A stretch of DNA of 64,000 nt from Drosophila miranda (Eukaryota > Arthropoda > Insecta > Diptera > Drosophilidae). The stretch spans positions 19,136,336-19,200,335 of the forward strand of contig NW_022881614.1 in NCBI RefSeq assembly GCF_003369915.1, given 5' to 3'. How positions within the stretch are numbered: the stretch's first letter is position 1; each line of letters begins with the position of its first letter. The notes under the pieces are model-generated. The model searched no databases, was not told the origin of the DNA, and saw only the letters and a list, made by a program, of their open reading frames with translations. Of this stretch, positions 10,901 through 23,421 are shown one piece after another. A program made the position numbers and the translations under genes.

Positions 10901-13900
10901 CAAGAACCTGCGGACTTGTTTCACGGATCGGGGGACCGGAAACTCTTGAATCGCTTGGACCTTCTCCACATCTGTCTGGATAGTTCCGTTGCCTATAACA
11001 TGGCCTAGGTAGTTGACCTCCTTTATGAACAATTTGGACTTCTCCACGTTAATGGTCAGACCGGCTTCGCGTAATCTGGCGAACAGGACAGTGAGAACTT
11101 GAATATGCTGCTCAAATGATTCAGATATCACCAACAAGTCGTCTAAATAAATAAATATCTCATTTCGTAGAGATGGCGGTATCACTTTATCCATCAACTT
11201 GGACATCGTTTGGGGTGCATTACACAACCCAAAGGGCATGACCGTGTACTGATACAACGGGCGCCCTGGGATTGTAAACGCCGTTTTTTCACGCGCGCTT
11301 ACTTCCAGCGGAATTTGCCAATAGGCATCCTTCAAATCGATGCTTGAGATGAACTCAGCTCGGGGAAGCCGACTGAGAATAACTGGGATAAGCGTTCTTA
11401 ACAGTGACTTCGTTAAGTTTCCGACTGTCGATGCATAATCGCACCTTTCCAGGTTTACGAACGAGGACCACGGGTGACGACCATGCGCTATCTGATTCTT
11501 CGATAACTCCAAGAGCTAACATTTGGTCTACCTCTACGTACATCAGCCTTTCTACGGCTGGAGACACGGCATAATGTCGTTGTTTTATTGCCTTAGCGTT
11601 GCCCACTTCAATTTCGTGCGACAACCAGCCCGTTTTTCCCAGACCTTGCTTCGCAAAGGAGGGAAATAAGTTGACCGTCTCTGCTAACTGAGCTTGCTGC
11701 TGCTTCGACAAACACACATGTAACGTACTATCGAATGTTAAGCCTGACAACTCTGGACTGGATGATTTATGGGCTAGAAAATCAGGTAACAAATTAAAAC
11801 GAGACCAAAAGTCTATGCCTAGATATAGGTCTTGCGCCAAGGATGGGACTACAAACAGTTTCAATACTTTCTTCTGGCCGTGAAAACCCACTTCGGTGGT
11901 GACCTTGCCAATTATTGCCTGGCTCTGCCCATCCGCCGTCCGTAGTGCTGCTCTCACAGGCTTGATCGGGTTCGGATTCTGAACCAGGTCGGCCGCAAAC
12001 TTCCCACCTATGCAACTTATGGATGCGCCGGTATCCATCAGTCCACTGAGCGTCCTTCCCAGTACGGTGACTTCCGCATAGGGTCGCCAGTCCTTGGACG
12101 TATTAACGACTGACGCCAATACGTTAGAGCGCTCGTTTTTGACAGTTTGCCGATATTGGAGCAATCGGTTTCGAGATCGAGTCGGTAGTTGAATTCTTTC
12201 CCCACTTGGGGTTAAAATACAAGTGTGTGACGGCATGTCTGGGAGTTTTTGTAAGTCCGGGAGGAATGGAACTGTCGAAACGTCCATTAAATGGTGTTCG
12301 TTGCTTTCGAACTGTTTGGTTTGCGTGCACCTGTCGATTGTGCACGGCTTGACGAGTTTTTTGGATCGTTGCACCTAGAGCACGACGGTTTATACGTATC
12401 CCGTTTGCCACAGCCGTAACAAAAGACGGTGCGATCACCTACGCAGTCTTGATACCGATGCCCCTGACAACCACAGTTCCAACAGGAAAGGGTTACTGCA
12501 GCGATATCTAGCTGTTCGGTTTCATCGACCTCATCGCCTTCCTGGTCTGTCTGCACCACAATTTCATGCACCTGTCGTCGTATAGGAATACGCTTCGCAC
12601 TATGTTGCGCAATTGTGCTACTGACAGAATGGGAATGTATAAAATTTCATGTTGGATATCGGCCAAGAGATTCGACTTTAGCACTTCCAACAGCGACATT
12701 TCGGACATGGGGTTGACTAGTTTATCGGACAAGGTTACAATGGCTTCGTAAAATGTATCAAATAGTTCGTGCGGCTTCTGCTTTCATTGCACTATTGCCG
12801 TACGAATTTCTAGGTCGGTACGCCCATCCCTAAATCGAGTTTTTAGGGCTGTACTTAGGTGCGGCCAGGTCACGGAGGGTACGCTTTTATGGTAACGCCA
12901 AAATCACTCGCTAGCACTGGCTTCAAATAAATAAATGGCGTTTCTGTCCACTAGGTCGAGATTACCCTCTAAGGTCTGTTTGGTTAACGCTTCTATCCGA
13001 TATATGAAATCTTCCACCGACATGGACGAATTTCCAGAAAACCGCACCTTCCATCCTGCGATTATTTGTCCAATCCTATCGGGTCGTAGTCCCGCTATCT
13101 GTTGGGATCCCCATGGGGTTACCGAGACAGCAGAATCATTAGCCTGATTTATCGGGGCACCTACGGACTCTCGAGTTGGTATTTGGAACAACTGTTCGAA
13201 GGTTTGGTTTTCTCCACTAGGCTGTGAAGATCCAGCAGCTTGGTCATTCGGCGGCTGTACCATTGGACTTGCCAAACGTTGGAATCCTATTTCCATAGTC
13301 TGAGTCATTTGAGTCATGGCTTGAGACAACAACCCGATTTGACCCATAGCGTCCGTCAACGCCTGTGCCATTTGAGCCAAGCCTGGGCTTGCTTCATTCG
13401 CTGGCTCGCTACTCGGAACTGGCATGATTGGTACACCGACTTCAGTTGGACCAACAGAAGGTAAATTTTCAGTATTCGCAGCTGGAGCTGCTGTCACACG
13501 CTGTGATCTGGTTCTCATTAGAAGCTGAGAAGACTCTACATTCGAGGCGGACGCCTGCGCTACGGCTAATTCCTCCGCTAAGCTAGGAGCGGATGATTGT
13601 AGGGGCTTGTTGCACGCCGGGCACACGGTCTTTTCACCTCTTCTCGTATTAAAACAAACTAAATGAAATACGTGGTTACAACTTGTTCTTAAAAGCTATG
13701 TCCGATATTCTACCTGTCTTACGCAAATACAGCAGATAATATCGGAATGGTCGTTTGGATCAATCTCGTCAAAACTCCCATTTAATGACATCCTATCCTA
13801 ATTTTACTAATATATGATTTTCTGTTCTACTCTTGATTATTAACTTTTAACGATCGATATATCTACTCTGTATCCACAAAATTCGGAAACCATGCACCCT

Positions 13901-14828
13901 TCGTCTAAGAGGAATGTGTCCCCCACTGACTCTGGTGATATTATTAACGATCGACAATCATTACAATGAGTCATCGGATGAACTGGGACCGTTCGGTAGT
14001 TCTACACCACTGACGGATATCGGAGCAATCCAAAACCCTGACAAGCCGATGTCCCTCTACTTATACTGTAGGTCGCAAAAACACAAAAAAGTTCTGGATC
14101 GCGGACCACCAAATTGTCCAGAACCACAGTACAGCAGAGCCATTCCACCTACGTCTGTCAAACACAAAAAAAACGGAACAACAATAGAAAAACTGAAGAA
14201 GAAGACATAGTTTATGCTGACCCAGGAAATATACCATCTCCGATTCTATTGCCTTTGTTCGCGGGCAGGCCGTAGCTCTAAGCCACTGACTAACCTGATC
14301 CAGGCCAAAACGGCAGACAATGATCAGCAACGGTATGGACAAGTTCCTCCCCCAAACAACACGCTCCCACTTTTGTGGGTAGGCAGTAGAGCTAATCCAC
14401 TTTGAAACCTAATCCGACAGAAACATTGGAACGCGCTATTTAGCAGAGTGGCCTATCCGGCCAGATACTACAGGTTCGTTACTATGCCTAGTAAGTTGAT
14501 TAGCCTCGAGCGCGGGGCTTTAAGTTCTTTTAGAACCTGCTACGCAATCCAGCTACTCGAAGTCAATCCCCCAGACCATGCACGACCATGCATATCTCTT
14601 GGGAATTAATGTTTAAAGGAATAAGTCTTATGACACTGCATTGAGATGCAGCTCGCATTGGTGTTGATGACTTTATAAAAATTTTCTTGGTCGGGGCATG
14701 CCGAAGAACGGCCCCACGTTGGGCGCCAAATTTTTATATATTTATAATTCTTAAAACGTTCTTAAAACCCTGCCATAACATCGGGACAGGCTTTTCGAAC
14801 CCATTGCCATTTAAAAGTTGTCTTTACC
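7990..14828 (-). mobile_element. Ty3/Gypsy LTR retrotransposon, copy A, broken, with a nested DINE
   Basis: Minus-strand element. From right to left: a 5' LTR remnant (about 14729-14828), primer-binding-like TGGCGCCCAACGTGGGGC (14711-14728), a long leader, the gag region (about 12290-13790) with a capsid motif WKVRFSGNSS and zinc knuckles CWNCGCQGH and CYGCGKRD, a protease-like region (motif LMDTGASISCIGG), RT (YLDDLLVISESF), an inserted DINE (10267-10865), then RNase H (SIITDHASLKWL), integrase with HHCC-type finger, and the pol C-terminus to about 8558. A G-run on the minus strand precedes TGTAATATTCG, so the 3' LTR begins at 8483; its left limit is not resolved. It is a fossil with several breaks. 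Most of the 5' LTR is gone. Confidence 0.8.
10267..10865 (-). mobile_element. DINE-1/ISY-like Helitron nested in Gypsy copy A
   Basis: This is the reverse complement of the core of the repeat at 5728-6360, lacking the 175-bp left module. It begins on the minus strand with AAAAACGAGGGGGAACGTTG and ends with CATTTTGAGTATCGGG. It sits inside the RT-RNase H region of the Gypsy element, so it is younger than that insertion. Confidence 0.8.
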
Positions 14829-15890
14829 TGTAGCATACAACGTACAGGTTATAGGAGCTGATGATATAAACGGGAGTAGGAAGTACGCGCTGGCTTCGGC
14901 TTTTGTCTCTGGTCGGCGGGGTGTGGGCATGGAGGATATTTTACTACCCATTTAGAGCTCTGGCAAATGGTCGAGATAAGAATTTATATAAAAACGAGGG
15001 GGAACGTTGTGAGTTGCTGCGGACACCGCAACTCTACATTTATACCCGATACTAAGTCAGTATGGCTCTGCTCCGGCAGACGCCGCTAATATTGAACGAC
15101 ACGACAAAGAGTGCGTGCGAGAGAGACAGAAAATCAGTCTGAGCGTGACGTCTGGCGCTGCGAAGCCAGTGCAAATTGATTTGTTCCTTTTGGCTATAAA
15201 AATTATCTGATCTGATCCAGATTCAGCAATCTGATAGATATGATCATTATCTATGATTCTGCGTTTTTAGTTTTCTCGTATCCTCAATATTGTGGATGCA
15301 ACAGATTTTCGTTCTTTGTGGTGGCGGAAGGGGGGGGGCGAAATTTGGAGATACACGTTTTAAAGTGAGATCTAACAGGAGTGCGGATACCAAATTTGGT
15401 TACTCTAGCCTTAATAGTCTCTGAGATTTTTGAATATCCCCAGATTTTCATCCTTTGCGGGGGCGGAAATTTTGAAACAAACTCGTCTCGGTCCGATATA
15501 TAAGGAGTGTGGTTACCAAATTTGGTTGCTCTAGCTTTTATAGTCTCTGAGATCTAGGCGCTAATGTTTTACTCTAAGCAAAGCCGCCTATGCTACGTGT
15601 GTGTTAGAGAGAGACAGGGCGAGAAAAAATGAAATTGTTCCCACTCTCCGTCTGAAAGTGGAGACTGCACGCAATGCACTCACTGCCTAATTATAGTCTA
15701 TATTTAGTCGCCCCATAACCAGCTTTGATCTGTGTGGCAGGCCCAAGGAGAGGCTGGCAGAAACGTTGGCAGGGGCAACACATTGCTGTCTTCCTGCCGC
15801 CTCAACTATCCACAGTGGCCGGCACGCATACCTCCACCTCCGCCTCCGCCACCGACCCATTGTATGGTAGATCAAATATTTGACTTCAAC
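14829..15890 (+). mobile_element. DINE-1/ISY-like Helitron, long copy, interrupting the Gypsy 5' LTR
   Basis: It starts with the 175-bp module TGTAGCATAC at the end of the Gypsy LTR remnant, followed by the same core as at 5728. It then has a longer body with repeated CAAATTTGGTTRCTCTAGC segments and a GAGAGAGACAGGGCGAG motif. The part from about 15560 to 15890 is shared only with the duplicate at 21290-21641, so its membership in the Helitron is less certain. Confidence 0.65.
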
Positions 15891-16708
15891 CGGGGCGTCC
15901 CGAAGCTTCATCAACGCCGACCTCGCCCGCAAACTCGGCCGCGACAACGACCTGCGAGCCGCATGCGTCCCTATACGCCTAGCAGACGGCTCGGCTCGCG
16001 AGATAACTCAGATCTTGCTAGCGCGCGTCAAACTAGACGAAAAAGAGATACAGATGCCACTCTTGGTACTACCCAATATGGTAGAGCAAGCCATCATAGG
16101 GATGGATTTCCTGTGCGCCATTGAAACCACAATACAAGGTGGCGCCACACACCTCCATCTCCAAGGCTCCCGACGCCCCACCCCAAACACGCCGACGATC
16201 ACCGCTAGCCAAGTACACGCCCCCGGACCCACGAACTCGAGACCTCCGCCGCCAACGAATTCGCAGCCACGACACGAGACAAGAGCACAAGGAACAAGGA
16301 ACACAGAACCCATGGCCACGACGAGGCACACCAGCCCCAGGCCCACTCCAAGAAAACCAAAACTAAGCAAAGCCACGAAGAAAACGAGCCGGTCCCCCGA
16401 GGGCACCGACGCGGTTCAACCAACGAAGGGAAAAGAACCCAGGACGCCCCTCCAGAAGACAACCCGGCCCCAGCAACGACAGCCGCCACGCAGCAGCCAG
16501 GCGCTCGAGGTACCACCTCCGACCGCCACCCTGGCCCACGAACGCGTCGACACCGCCCTCGACGCGAAAACGACCCCTACGACACCGACCGACCCGCTAC
16601 TCCCGCGTCCTCTCAGGCAGGAACCGGGAAGGCGATCACTGCCACGCGAGGCACCCATCGGAACCCCGACGCACCTGGAGCCGACGCACCATTGATCGTC
16701 CCCGACTT
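15891..16708 (+). mobile_element. Fragment of the Osvaldo/Ulysses-like Gypsy element
   Basis: GC-rich sequence nearly identical to 23561-24374, the protease-side part of the larger element (motif VEQAIIGMDFLCAIE). It abuts a DINE on the left and a truncated DINE on the right, with no LTRs of its own. Fossil fragment produced by the block duplication rather than by its own insertion. Confidence 0.78.
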
Positions 16709-16815
16709 CACGCACTCTTTGTCGTGTCGTTTAATATTAGCAGCGTCTGCCGGAGGAGAGCCATACTGACTTAGTATCGGGTATAACTGTAGAGTTGCGG
16801 TGTCCGCAGCAACTC
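16709..16815 (-). mobile_element. Truncated DINE copy at the duplication joint
   Basis: Identical in content to 10743-10865, starting abruptly at CACGCACTCTTTGTCG and running into the Gypsy RT region exactly as in copy A. The missing part and the abrupt start mark a rearrangement breakpoint. Confidence 0.8.
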
Positions 16816-19800
16816 ACAACGTTCCCCCTCGTTTTTAATGAATTTGTGGTACCAACCAGTGAGACCCAAGAACCTGCGGACTTGTTTCACGGATCGGGGG
16901 ACCGGAAACTCTTGAATCGCTTGGACCTTCTCCACATCTGTCTGGATAGTTCCGTTGCCTATAACATGGCCTAGGTAGTTGACCTCCTTTATGAACAATT
17001 TGGACTTCTCCACGTTAATGGTCAGACCGGCTTCGCGTAATCTGGCGAACAGGACAGTGAGAACTTGAATATGCTGCTCAAATGATTCAGATATCACCAA
17101 CAAGTCGTCTAAATAAATAAATATCTCATTTCGTAGAGATAGCGGTATCACTTTATCCATCAACTTGGACATCGTTTGGGGTGCATTACACAACCCAAAG
17201 GGCATGCCCGTGTACTGATACAACGGGCGCCCTGGGATTGTAAACGCCGTTTTTTCACGCGCGCTTACTTCCAGCGGAATTTGCCAATAGGCATCCTTCA
17301 AATCGATGCTTGAGATGAACTCAGCTCGGGGAAGCCGACTGAGAATAACTGGGATAAGCGTTCTTAACAGTGACTTCGTTAAGTTTCCGACTGTCGATGC
17401 ATAATCGCACCTTTCCAGGTTTACGAACGAGGACCACGGGTGACGACCATGCGCTATCTGATTCTTCGATAACTCCAAGAGCTAACATTCGGTCTACCTC
17501 TACGTACATCAGCCTTTCTACGGCTGGAGACACGGCATAATGTCGTTGTTTTATTGCCTTAGCGTTGCCCACTTCAATTTCGTGCGACAACCAGCCCGTT
17601 TTTCCCAGACCTTGCTTCGCAAAGGAGGGAAATAAGTTGACCGTCTCTGCTAACTGAGCTTGCTGCTGCTTCGACAAACACACATGTAACGTACTATCGA
17701 ATGTTAAGCCTGACAACTCTGGACTGGATGATTTATGGGCTAGAAAAGCAGGTAACAAATTAAAACGAGACCAAAAGTCTATGCCTAGATATAGGTCTTG
17801 CGCCAAGGATGGGACTACAAACAGTTTCAATACTTTCTTCTGGCCTTGAAAACCCACTTCGGTGGTGACCTTGCCAATTATTGCCTGGCTCTGCCCATCC
17901 GCCGTCCGTAGTGCTGCTCTCACAGGCTTGATCGGGTTCGGATTCTGAACCAGGTCGGCCGCAAACTTCCCACCTATGCAACTTATGGATGCGCCGGTAT
18001 CCATCAGTCCACTGAGCGTCCTTCCCAGTACGGTGACTTCCGCATAGGGTCGCCAGTCCTTGGACGTATTAACGACTGACGCCAATACGTTAGAGCGCTC
18101 GTTTTTGACAGTTTGCCGATATTGGAGCAATCGGTTTCGAGATCGAGTCGGTAGTTGAATTCTTTCCCCACTTGGGGTTAAAATACAAGTGTGTGACGGC
18201 ATGTCTGGGAGTTTTTGTAAGTCCGGGAGTAATGGAACTGTCGAAACGTCCATTAAATGGTGTTCGTTGCTTTCGAACTGTTTGGTTTGCGTGCACCTGT
18301 CGATTGTGCACGGCTTGACGAGTTTTTTGGATCGTTGCACCTAGAGCACGACGGTTTATACGTATCCCGTTTGCCACAGCCGTAACAAAAGACGGTGCGA
18401 TCACCTACGCAGTCTTGATACCGATGCCCCTGACAACCACAGTTCCAACAGGAAAGGGTTACTGCAGCGATTTCTAGCTGTTCGGTTTCATCGACCTCAT
18501 CGCCTTCCTGGTCTGTCTGCACCACAATTTCATGCACCTGTCGTCGTATAGGAATACGCTTCGGCTCAGCGCTGCCCATAGGCTTAGCAACTGCTTGCAA
18601 AAAACGTTCGCGAGTACGCACTATGTTGCGCAATTGTGCTACTGACAGAATGGGAATGTATAAAATTTCATGTTGGATATCGGCCAAGAGATTCGACTTT
18701 AGCACTTCCAACAGCGACATTTCGGACATGGGGTTGACTAGTTTATCGGACAAGGTTACAATGGCTTCGTAAAATGTATCAAATAGTTCGTGCGGCTTCT
18801 GCTTTCATTGCACTATTGCCTTACGAATTTCTAGGTCGGTACGCCCATCCCTAAATCGAGTTTTTAGGGCTGTACTTAGGTGCGGCCAGGTCACGGAGGG
18901 TACGCTTTTATGGTAACGCCAAAACCACTCGCACTGGCTTCAAATAAATAAATGGCGTTTCTGGCCACTAGGTCGAGATTACCCTCTAAGGTCTGTTTGG
19001 TTAACGCTTCTATCCGATATATGAAATCTTCCACCGACATGGACGAATTTCCAGAAAACCGCACCTTCCATCCTGCGATTATTTGTCCAATCCTATCGGG
19101 TCGTAGTCCCGCTATCTGTTGGGATCCCCATGGGGTTACCGAGACAGCAGAACCGTTAGCCTGATTTATCGGGGCACCTACGGACTCTCGAGTTGGTATT
19201 TGGAACAACTGTTCGAAGGTTTGGTTTTCTCCACTAGGCTGTGAAGATCCAGCAGCTTGGTCATTCGGCGGCTGTACCATTGGACTTGCCAAACGTTGGA
19301 ATCCTATTTCCATAGTCTGAGTCATTTGAGTCATGGCTTGAGACAACAACCCGATTTGACCCATAGCGTCCGTCAACGCCTGTGCCATTTGAGCCAAGCC
19401 TGGGCTTGCTTCATTCGCTGGCTCGCTACTCGGAACTGGCATGATTGGTACACCGACTTCAGTTGGACCAACAGAAGGTAAATTTTCAGTATTCGCAGCT
19501 GGAGCTGCTGTCACACGCTGTGATCTGGTTCTCATTAGAAGCTGAGAAGACTCTACATTCGAGGCGGACGCCTGCGCTACGGCTAATTCCTCCGCTAAGC
19601 TAGGAGCGGATGATTGTAGGGGCTTGTTGCACGCCGGGCACACGGTCTTTTCACCTCTTCTCGTATTAAAACAAACTAAATGAAATACGTGGTTACAACT
19701 TGTTCTTAAAAGCTGTGTCCGATATTCTACCTGTCTTACGCAAATACAGCAGATAATATCGGAATGGTCGTTTGGATCAATCTCGTCAAAACTCCCATTT

Positions 19801-20844
19801 AATGACATCCTATCCTAATTTTACTAATATATGATTTTCTGTTCTACTCTTGATTATTAACTTTTAACGATCGATATATCTACTCTGTATCCACAAAATT
19901 CGGAAACCATGCACCCTTCGTCTAATAGGAATGTGTCCCCCACTGACTCTGGTGATATTATTAACGATCGACAATCATTACAATGAGTCATCGGATGAAC
20001 TGAGACCGTTCGGTAGTTCTACACCACTGACGGATATCGGAGCAATCCAAAACTCTGACAAGCCGATGTCCCTCTACTTATACTGTAGGTCGCAAAAACA
20101 CAAAAAAGTTCTGGATCGCGGACCACCAAATTGTCCAGAACCACAGTACAGCAGAGCCATTCCACCTACGTCTGTCAAACACAAAAAAACGGCACAACAA
20201 TAGAAAAACTGAAGAAGAAGACATAGTTTATGCTGACCCAGGAAATATACCATCTCCGATTCTATTGCCTTTGTTCGCGGGCAGGCCGTAGCTCTAAGCC
20301 ACTGACTAACCTGATCCAGGCCAAAACGGCAGACAATGATCAGCAACGGTATGGACAAGTTCCTCCCCCAAATAACACGCTCCCACTTTTGTGGGTAGGC
20401 AGTAGAGCTAATCCACTTTGAAACCTAATCCGACAGAAACATTGGAACGCGCTATTTAGCAGAGTGGCCTATCCGGCCAGATACTACAGGTTCGTTACTA
20501 TGCCTAGTAAGTTGATTAACCTCGAGCGCGGGGCTTTAAGTTCTTTTAGAACCTGCTACGCAATCCAGCTACTCGAAGTCAATCCCCCAGACCATGCACG
20601 ACCATGCATATCTCTTGGGAATTAATGTTTAAAGGAATAAGTCTTATGACACTGCATTGAGATGCAGCTCGCATTGGTGTTGATGACTTTATAAAAATTT
20701 TCTTGGTCGGGGCATGCCGAAGAACGGCCCCACGTTGGGCGCCAAATTTTTATATATTTATAATTCTTAAAACGTTCTTAAAACCCTGCCATAAAATCGG
20801 GACAGGCTTTTCGAACCCATTGCCATTTAAAAGTTGTCTTTACC
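16816..20844 (-). mobile_element. Ty3/Gypsy LTR retrotransposon, copy B, missing its 3' half
   Basis: Near-identical to copy A from the RT region through gag, leader, primer-binding-like site (20727-20744) and 5' LTR remnant (20745-20844). It keeps part of RT (YLDDLLVISESF), the protease-like region, both zinc knuckles and the complete N-terminal gag ORF. RNase H, integrase and 3' LTR are absent because the block ends inside the nested DINE. A broken fossil, but with few differences from copy A, so the duplication is recent. Confidence 0.82.
18891..19808 (-). mobile_element. Gag ORF of Gypsy copy B with an N-terminal RING-H2 finger
   Basis: A 305-residue open frame. Residues 20-60 carry C-x2-C-x14-C-x-H-x2-H-x2-C-x10-C-x2-C (C20, C23, C38, H40, H43, C46, C57, C60), exactly a RING-H2 ligand pattern. 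After a low-complexity linker with repeated Met/Gln (MGQIGLLSQAMTQMTQTM) comes the capsid-type motif WKVRFSGNSSMSVEDFIYRI at about residues 241-260. RING and capsid are therefore in one continuous frame. RING-H2 domains usually act as E3 ubiquitin ligases; a gag carrying one is not something I know as typical for Gypsy elements. Copy A carries the same region in a broken state. Confidence 0.75.
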
Positions 20845-21641
20845 TGTAGCATACAACGTACAGGTTATAGGAGCTGATGATATAAACGGGAGTAGGAAGT
20901 ACGCGCTGGCTTCGGCTTTTGTCTCTGGTCGGCGGGGTGTGGGCATGGAGGATATTTTACTACCCATTTAGAGCTCTGGCAAATGGTCGAGATAAGAATT
21001 TATATAAAAACGAGGGGAACGTTGTGAGTTGCTGCGGACACCGCAACTCTACAGTTATACCCGATACTAAGTCAGTATGGCTCTCCTCCGGCAGACGCAG
21101 CTAATATTAAACGACACGACAAAGAGTGCGTGCGAGAGAGACAGAAAATCAGTCTGAGCGTGACGTCGGGCGCTGCGAAGCCAGTGCAAATTGATTTGTT
21201 CCTTTTGGCTATAAAAATTATCTGATCTGATCCAGATTCAGCAATCTGATAGATATGATCATTATCTATGATACCAAATTTGGTTGCTCTAGCTTTTATA
21301 GTCTCAGAGATCTAGTCGCTAATGTTTTACTCTAAGCAAAGCCGCCTATGCTACGTGTGTGTTAGAGAGAGACAGGGCGAGAAAAAATGAAATTGTTCCC
21401 ACTCTCCGTCTGAAAGTGGAGACTGCACGCAATGCACTCACTGCCTAATTATAGTCTATATTTAGTCGCCCCATAACCAGCTTTGATCTGTGTGGCAGGC
21501 CCAAGGAGAGGCTGGCAGAAACGTTGGCAGGGGCAACACATTGCTGTCTTCCTGCCGCCTCAACCATCCACAGTGGCCGGCACGCATTCCTCCACCTCCG
21601 CCTCCGGCCCATTGTATGGTAGATCAAATATTTGACTTCAA
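20845..21641 (+). mobile_element. DINE-1/ISY-like Helitron, duplicate with internal deletion
   Basis: Counterpart of 14829-15890: same 175-bp module, same core start, same right part ending ATCAAATATTTGACTTCA. It lacks roughly 270 bp of the middle. It occupies the same place relative to Gypsy copy B as the other does to copy A. Confidence 0.68.
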
Positions 21642-21790
21642 ACGCCCATCCTAGCCCCGATCCACCTCTCTACGACAGGCCGCCCCCCTGACGCCGCCCT
21701 TAAGGTTCCATCACATTTCTACAAATTTCTTGTGGATTGACCCCTGGACGGGACTGAGCTTACCTCAGCCTGAAATAGGTCCGTCACAAG

Positions 21791-21808
21791 TGGCGCCCGA
21801 GCAGGGAC
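21791..21808 (+). other. Primer binding site, tRNA-Lys type
   Basis: TGGCGCCCGAGCAGGGAC lies two bases after the LTR end (...GTCACA). It differs by one base from the lysine-tRNA site known from lentiviruses, a feature also reported for Osvaldo-type Drosophila elements. Confidence 0.7.
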
Positions 21809-22086
21809 CCAAGGGAACGTCAGCGAGGGTTTGTGGAATAAAACCCCACGGCCACTAGAGAAGAACACAAGAAAGCGACCCGAAGAAAACCCCGACCGCG
21901 CACAATACCAACGGCAAGAGTTGCGCAACGAGAAGACGAAAGCGCGACACAGCGACAGAGAAACGGGAACAGTGCCGTCACTCCGAGAAGAAATTGGAAG
22001 CGTCAGCCGCGAAGCTCGACACAGTGCCCTAGTGAAGGAAAAGCGCAAGCCCAGCGAAACAGCCAACTCGAGTAACAATCGAAGCG

Positions 22087-23421
22087 ATGGAATCCCATAC
22101 AGATGAACAGCCCAGTGGGTATTACCCTGGAGAATTCGTCGCCAACCCAGGGGTGTGTACCGGCTGGATACACAAACGCCGCCGAGAGGAGCTGGAGTCC
22201 TTCGCGGAGGAATTCGGATTCAGCCGCGAGGGTAACGTGGAAGATTTGCGGAGAAATTTCGCCGAACTAGTCGCCGGGCCCCTCGAACACGATGCCTGGG
22301 TCAGGTTGGCAGAGCTCGAGCGGCAGTACGCCAGATCGCCAGGACGAGCCAGATCGCCCCAGCCCGACATCTCAGCACTAACAGAGAAGCGAAAGACGGA
22401 CGCCAAACTCAGCCTACAAGTTCCAGGAGTCATGGAGGGCAAAGCCAGCACCTCACCGACATCGATAACCGTCGAAGATCTACCGAAGCCCCCGCCCCCG
22501 GAGCCAAGGCCTTCGCCCATGAGAAGGATCTTGCCGACAGCAGGAGGAAATGGCCCCACGGACGGTCATTACTACAGTCACGCCGCACAGATGGCGGAAC
22601 GGATCCGAAAGTGGGGAATCCAGTTCGACGGGAAGGACGACCCACTGTCGTTCGTCGAACTACTGGAAGAGCGTGCCCTCTCGTACGGGGTAGACATGAA
22701 CTACGTGCCGCGAGCCATGGCAGAGCTCCTCACCGACCGAGCCAACCGTTGGTTCCGCACCAGCCGACTCCAGAGCGCCTCTTGGGCCAATTTCCGCCAG
22801 GAATTCCTAGCCTTTTTCCTGCCTCCCCGGTACTTCGAGCAATTGGAAGACCAGATCACGGACCGCAAACAAGCGGTGGGCGAACCGTTCAAGGACTTCG
22901 TCATCGAGCTCCGGTTGCTCATGCACCACGCCGGGTACTACGAAGCCAAGGAACTTAGCCGGATCTATGACAACACCCTCCCGGCGTACCAGCTGTACGT
23001 GCGAAGGCACGAACTGAGAAGTCTGACGCAATTAACAATGTTGGCCACAGAGTTCGAGAGTATCCAGGAACGAAACGTACCAGCGACCCTCATCCCCCCT
23101 CGACAACCACATAGGTACACGCGGCCAACGGCACAACAAAACGAAAACGGGACGAATCGGGCCCAATTCCGAAGGCCCCACTGGAACACCTCGGAACCCG
23201 CAAGGAAGCCGCACCAGGCCGGCGCTCCAGCACAGGAAACGGCACATAGAATGATCACCACCCCCATCGCCAACCCACGCACAGCCTGTCGACGCTGCGG
23301 AGAAGCTGGACATGTTTCTCGCGACTGCATCAACCCATCGATCCTCTTCTGTTGGGAATGTGGCAGGCGCGGAACGCCCACCGTGGGCTGTTGCCGCCGG
23401 GACCCGTCGGGAAACGACTAG
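22087..23421 (+). mobile_element. Gag ORF of the Osvaldo/Ulysses-like element
   Basis: A 444-residue open frame. The N-terminal third is charged and proline-rich. The capsid-like part starts at about residue 175 (WGIQFDGKDDPLSFVELLEE, then WFRTSRLQSASWANFRQEF), and the C-terminus has a CCHC knuckle CRRCGEAGHVSRDC and a second Cys-rich motif CWECGRRG. The order is normal for Ty3/Gypsy gag. Confidence 0.8.

Noticed and set aside
13914-14405. Plus-strand open frames between Gypsy gag and its primer-binding site
   Set aside because: They lie antisense in the leader of the Gypsy element, occur in both copies only because the block is duplicated, and resemble no protein.
14711-14728. Gypsy copy A site as the same primer type as the Osvaldo-like element
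   Set aside because: The two share only TGGCGCCC and then diverge (AACGTGGGGC against GAGCAGGGAC), so the tRNA is probably different.
16008-16715. Long minus-strand frames in the Osvaldo-like fragment (and at 23677-24467)
   Set aside because: GC-rich sequence keeps many frames open by chance; the plus strand carries the protease-like motif.
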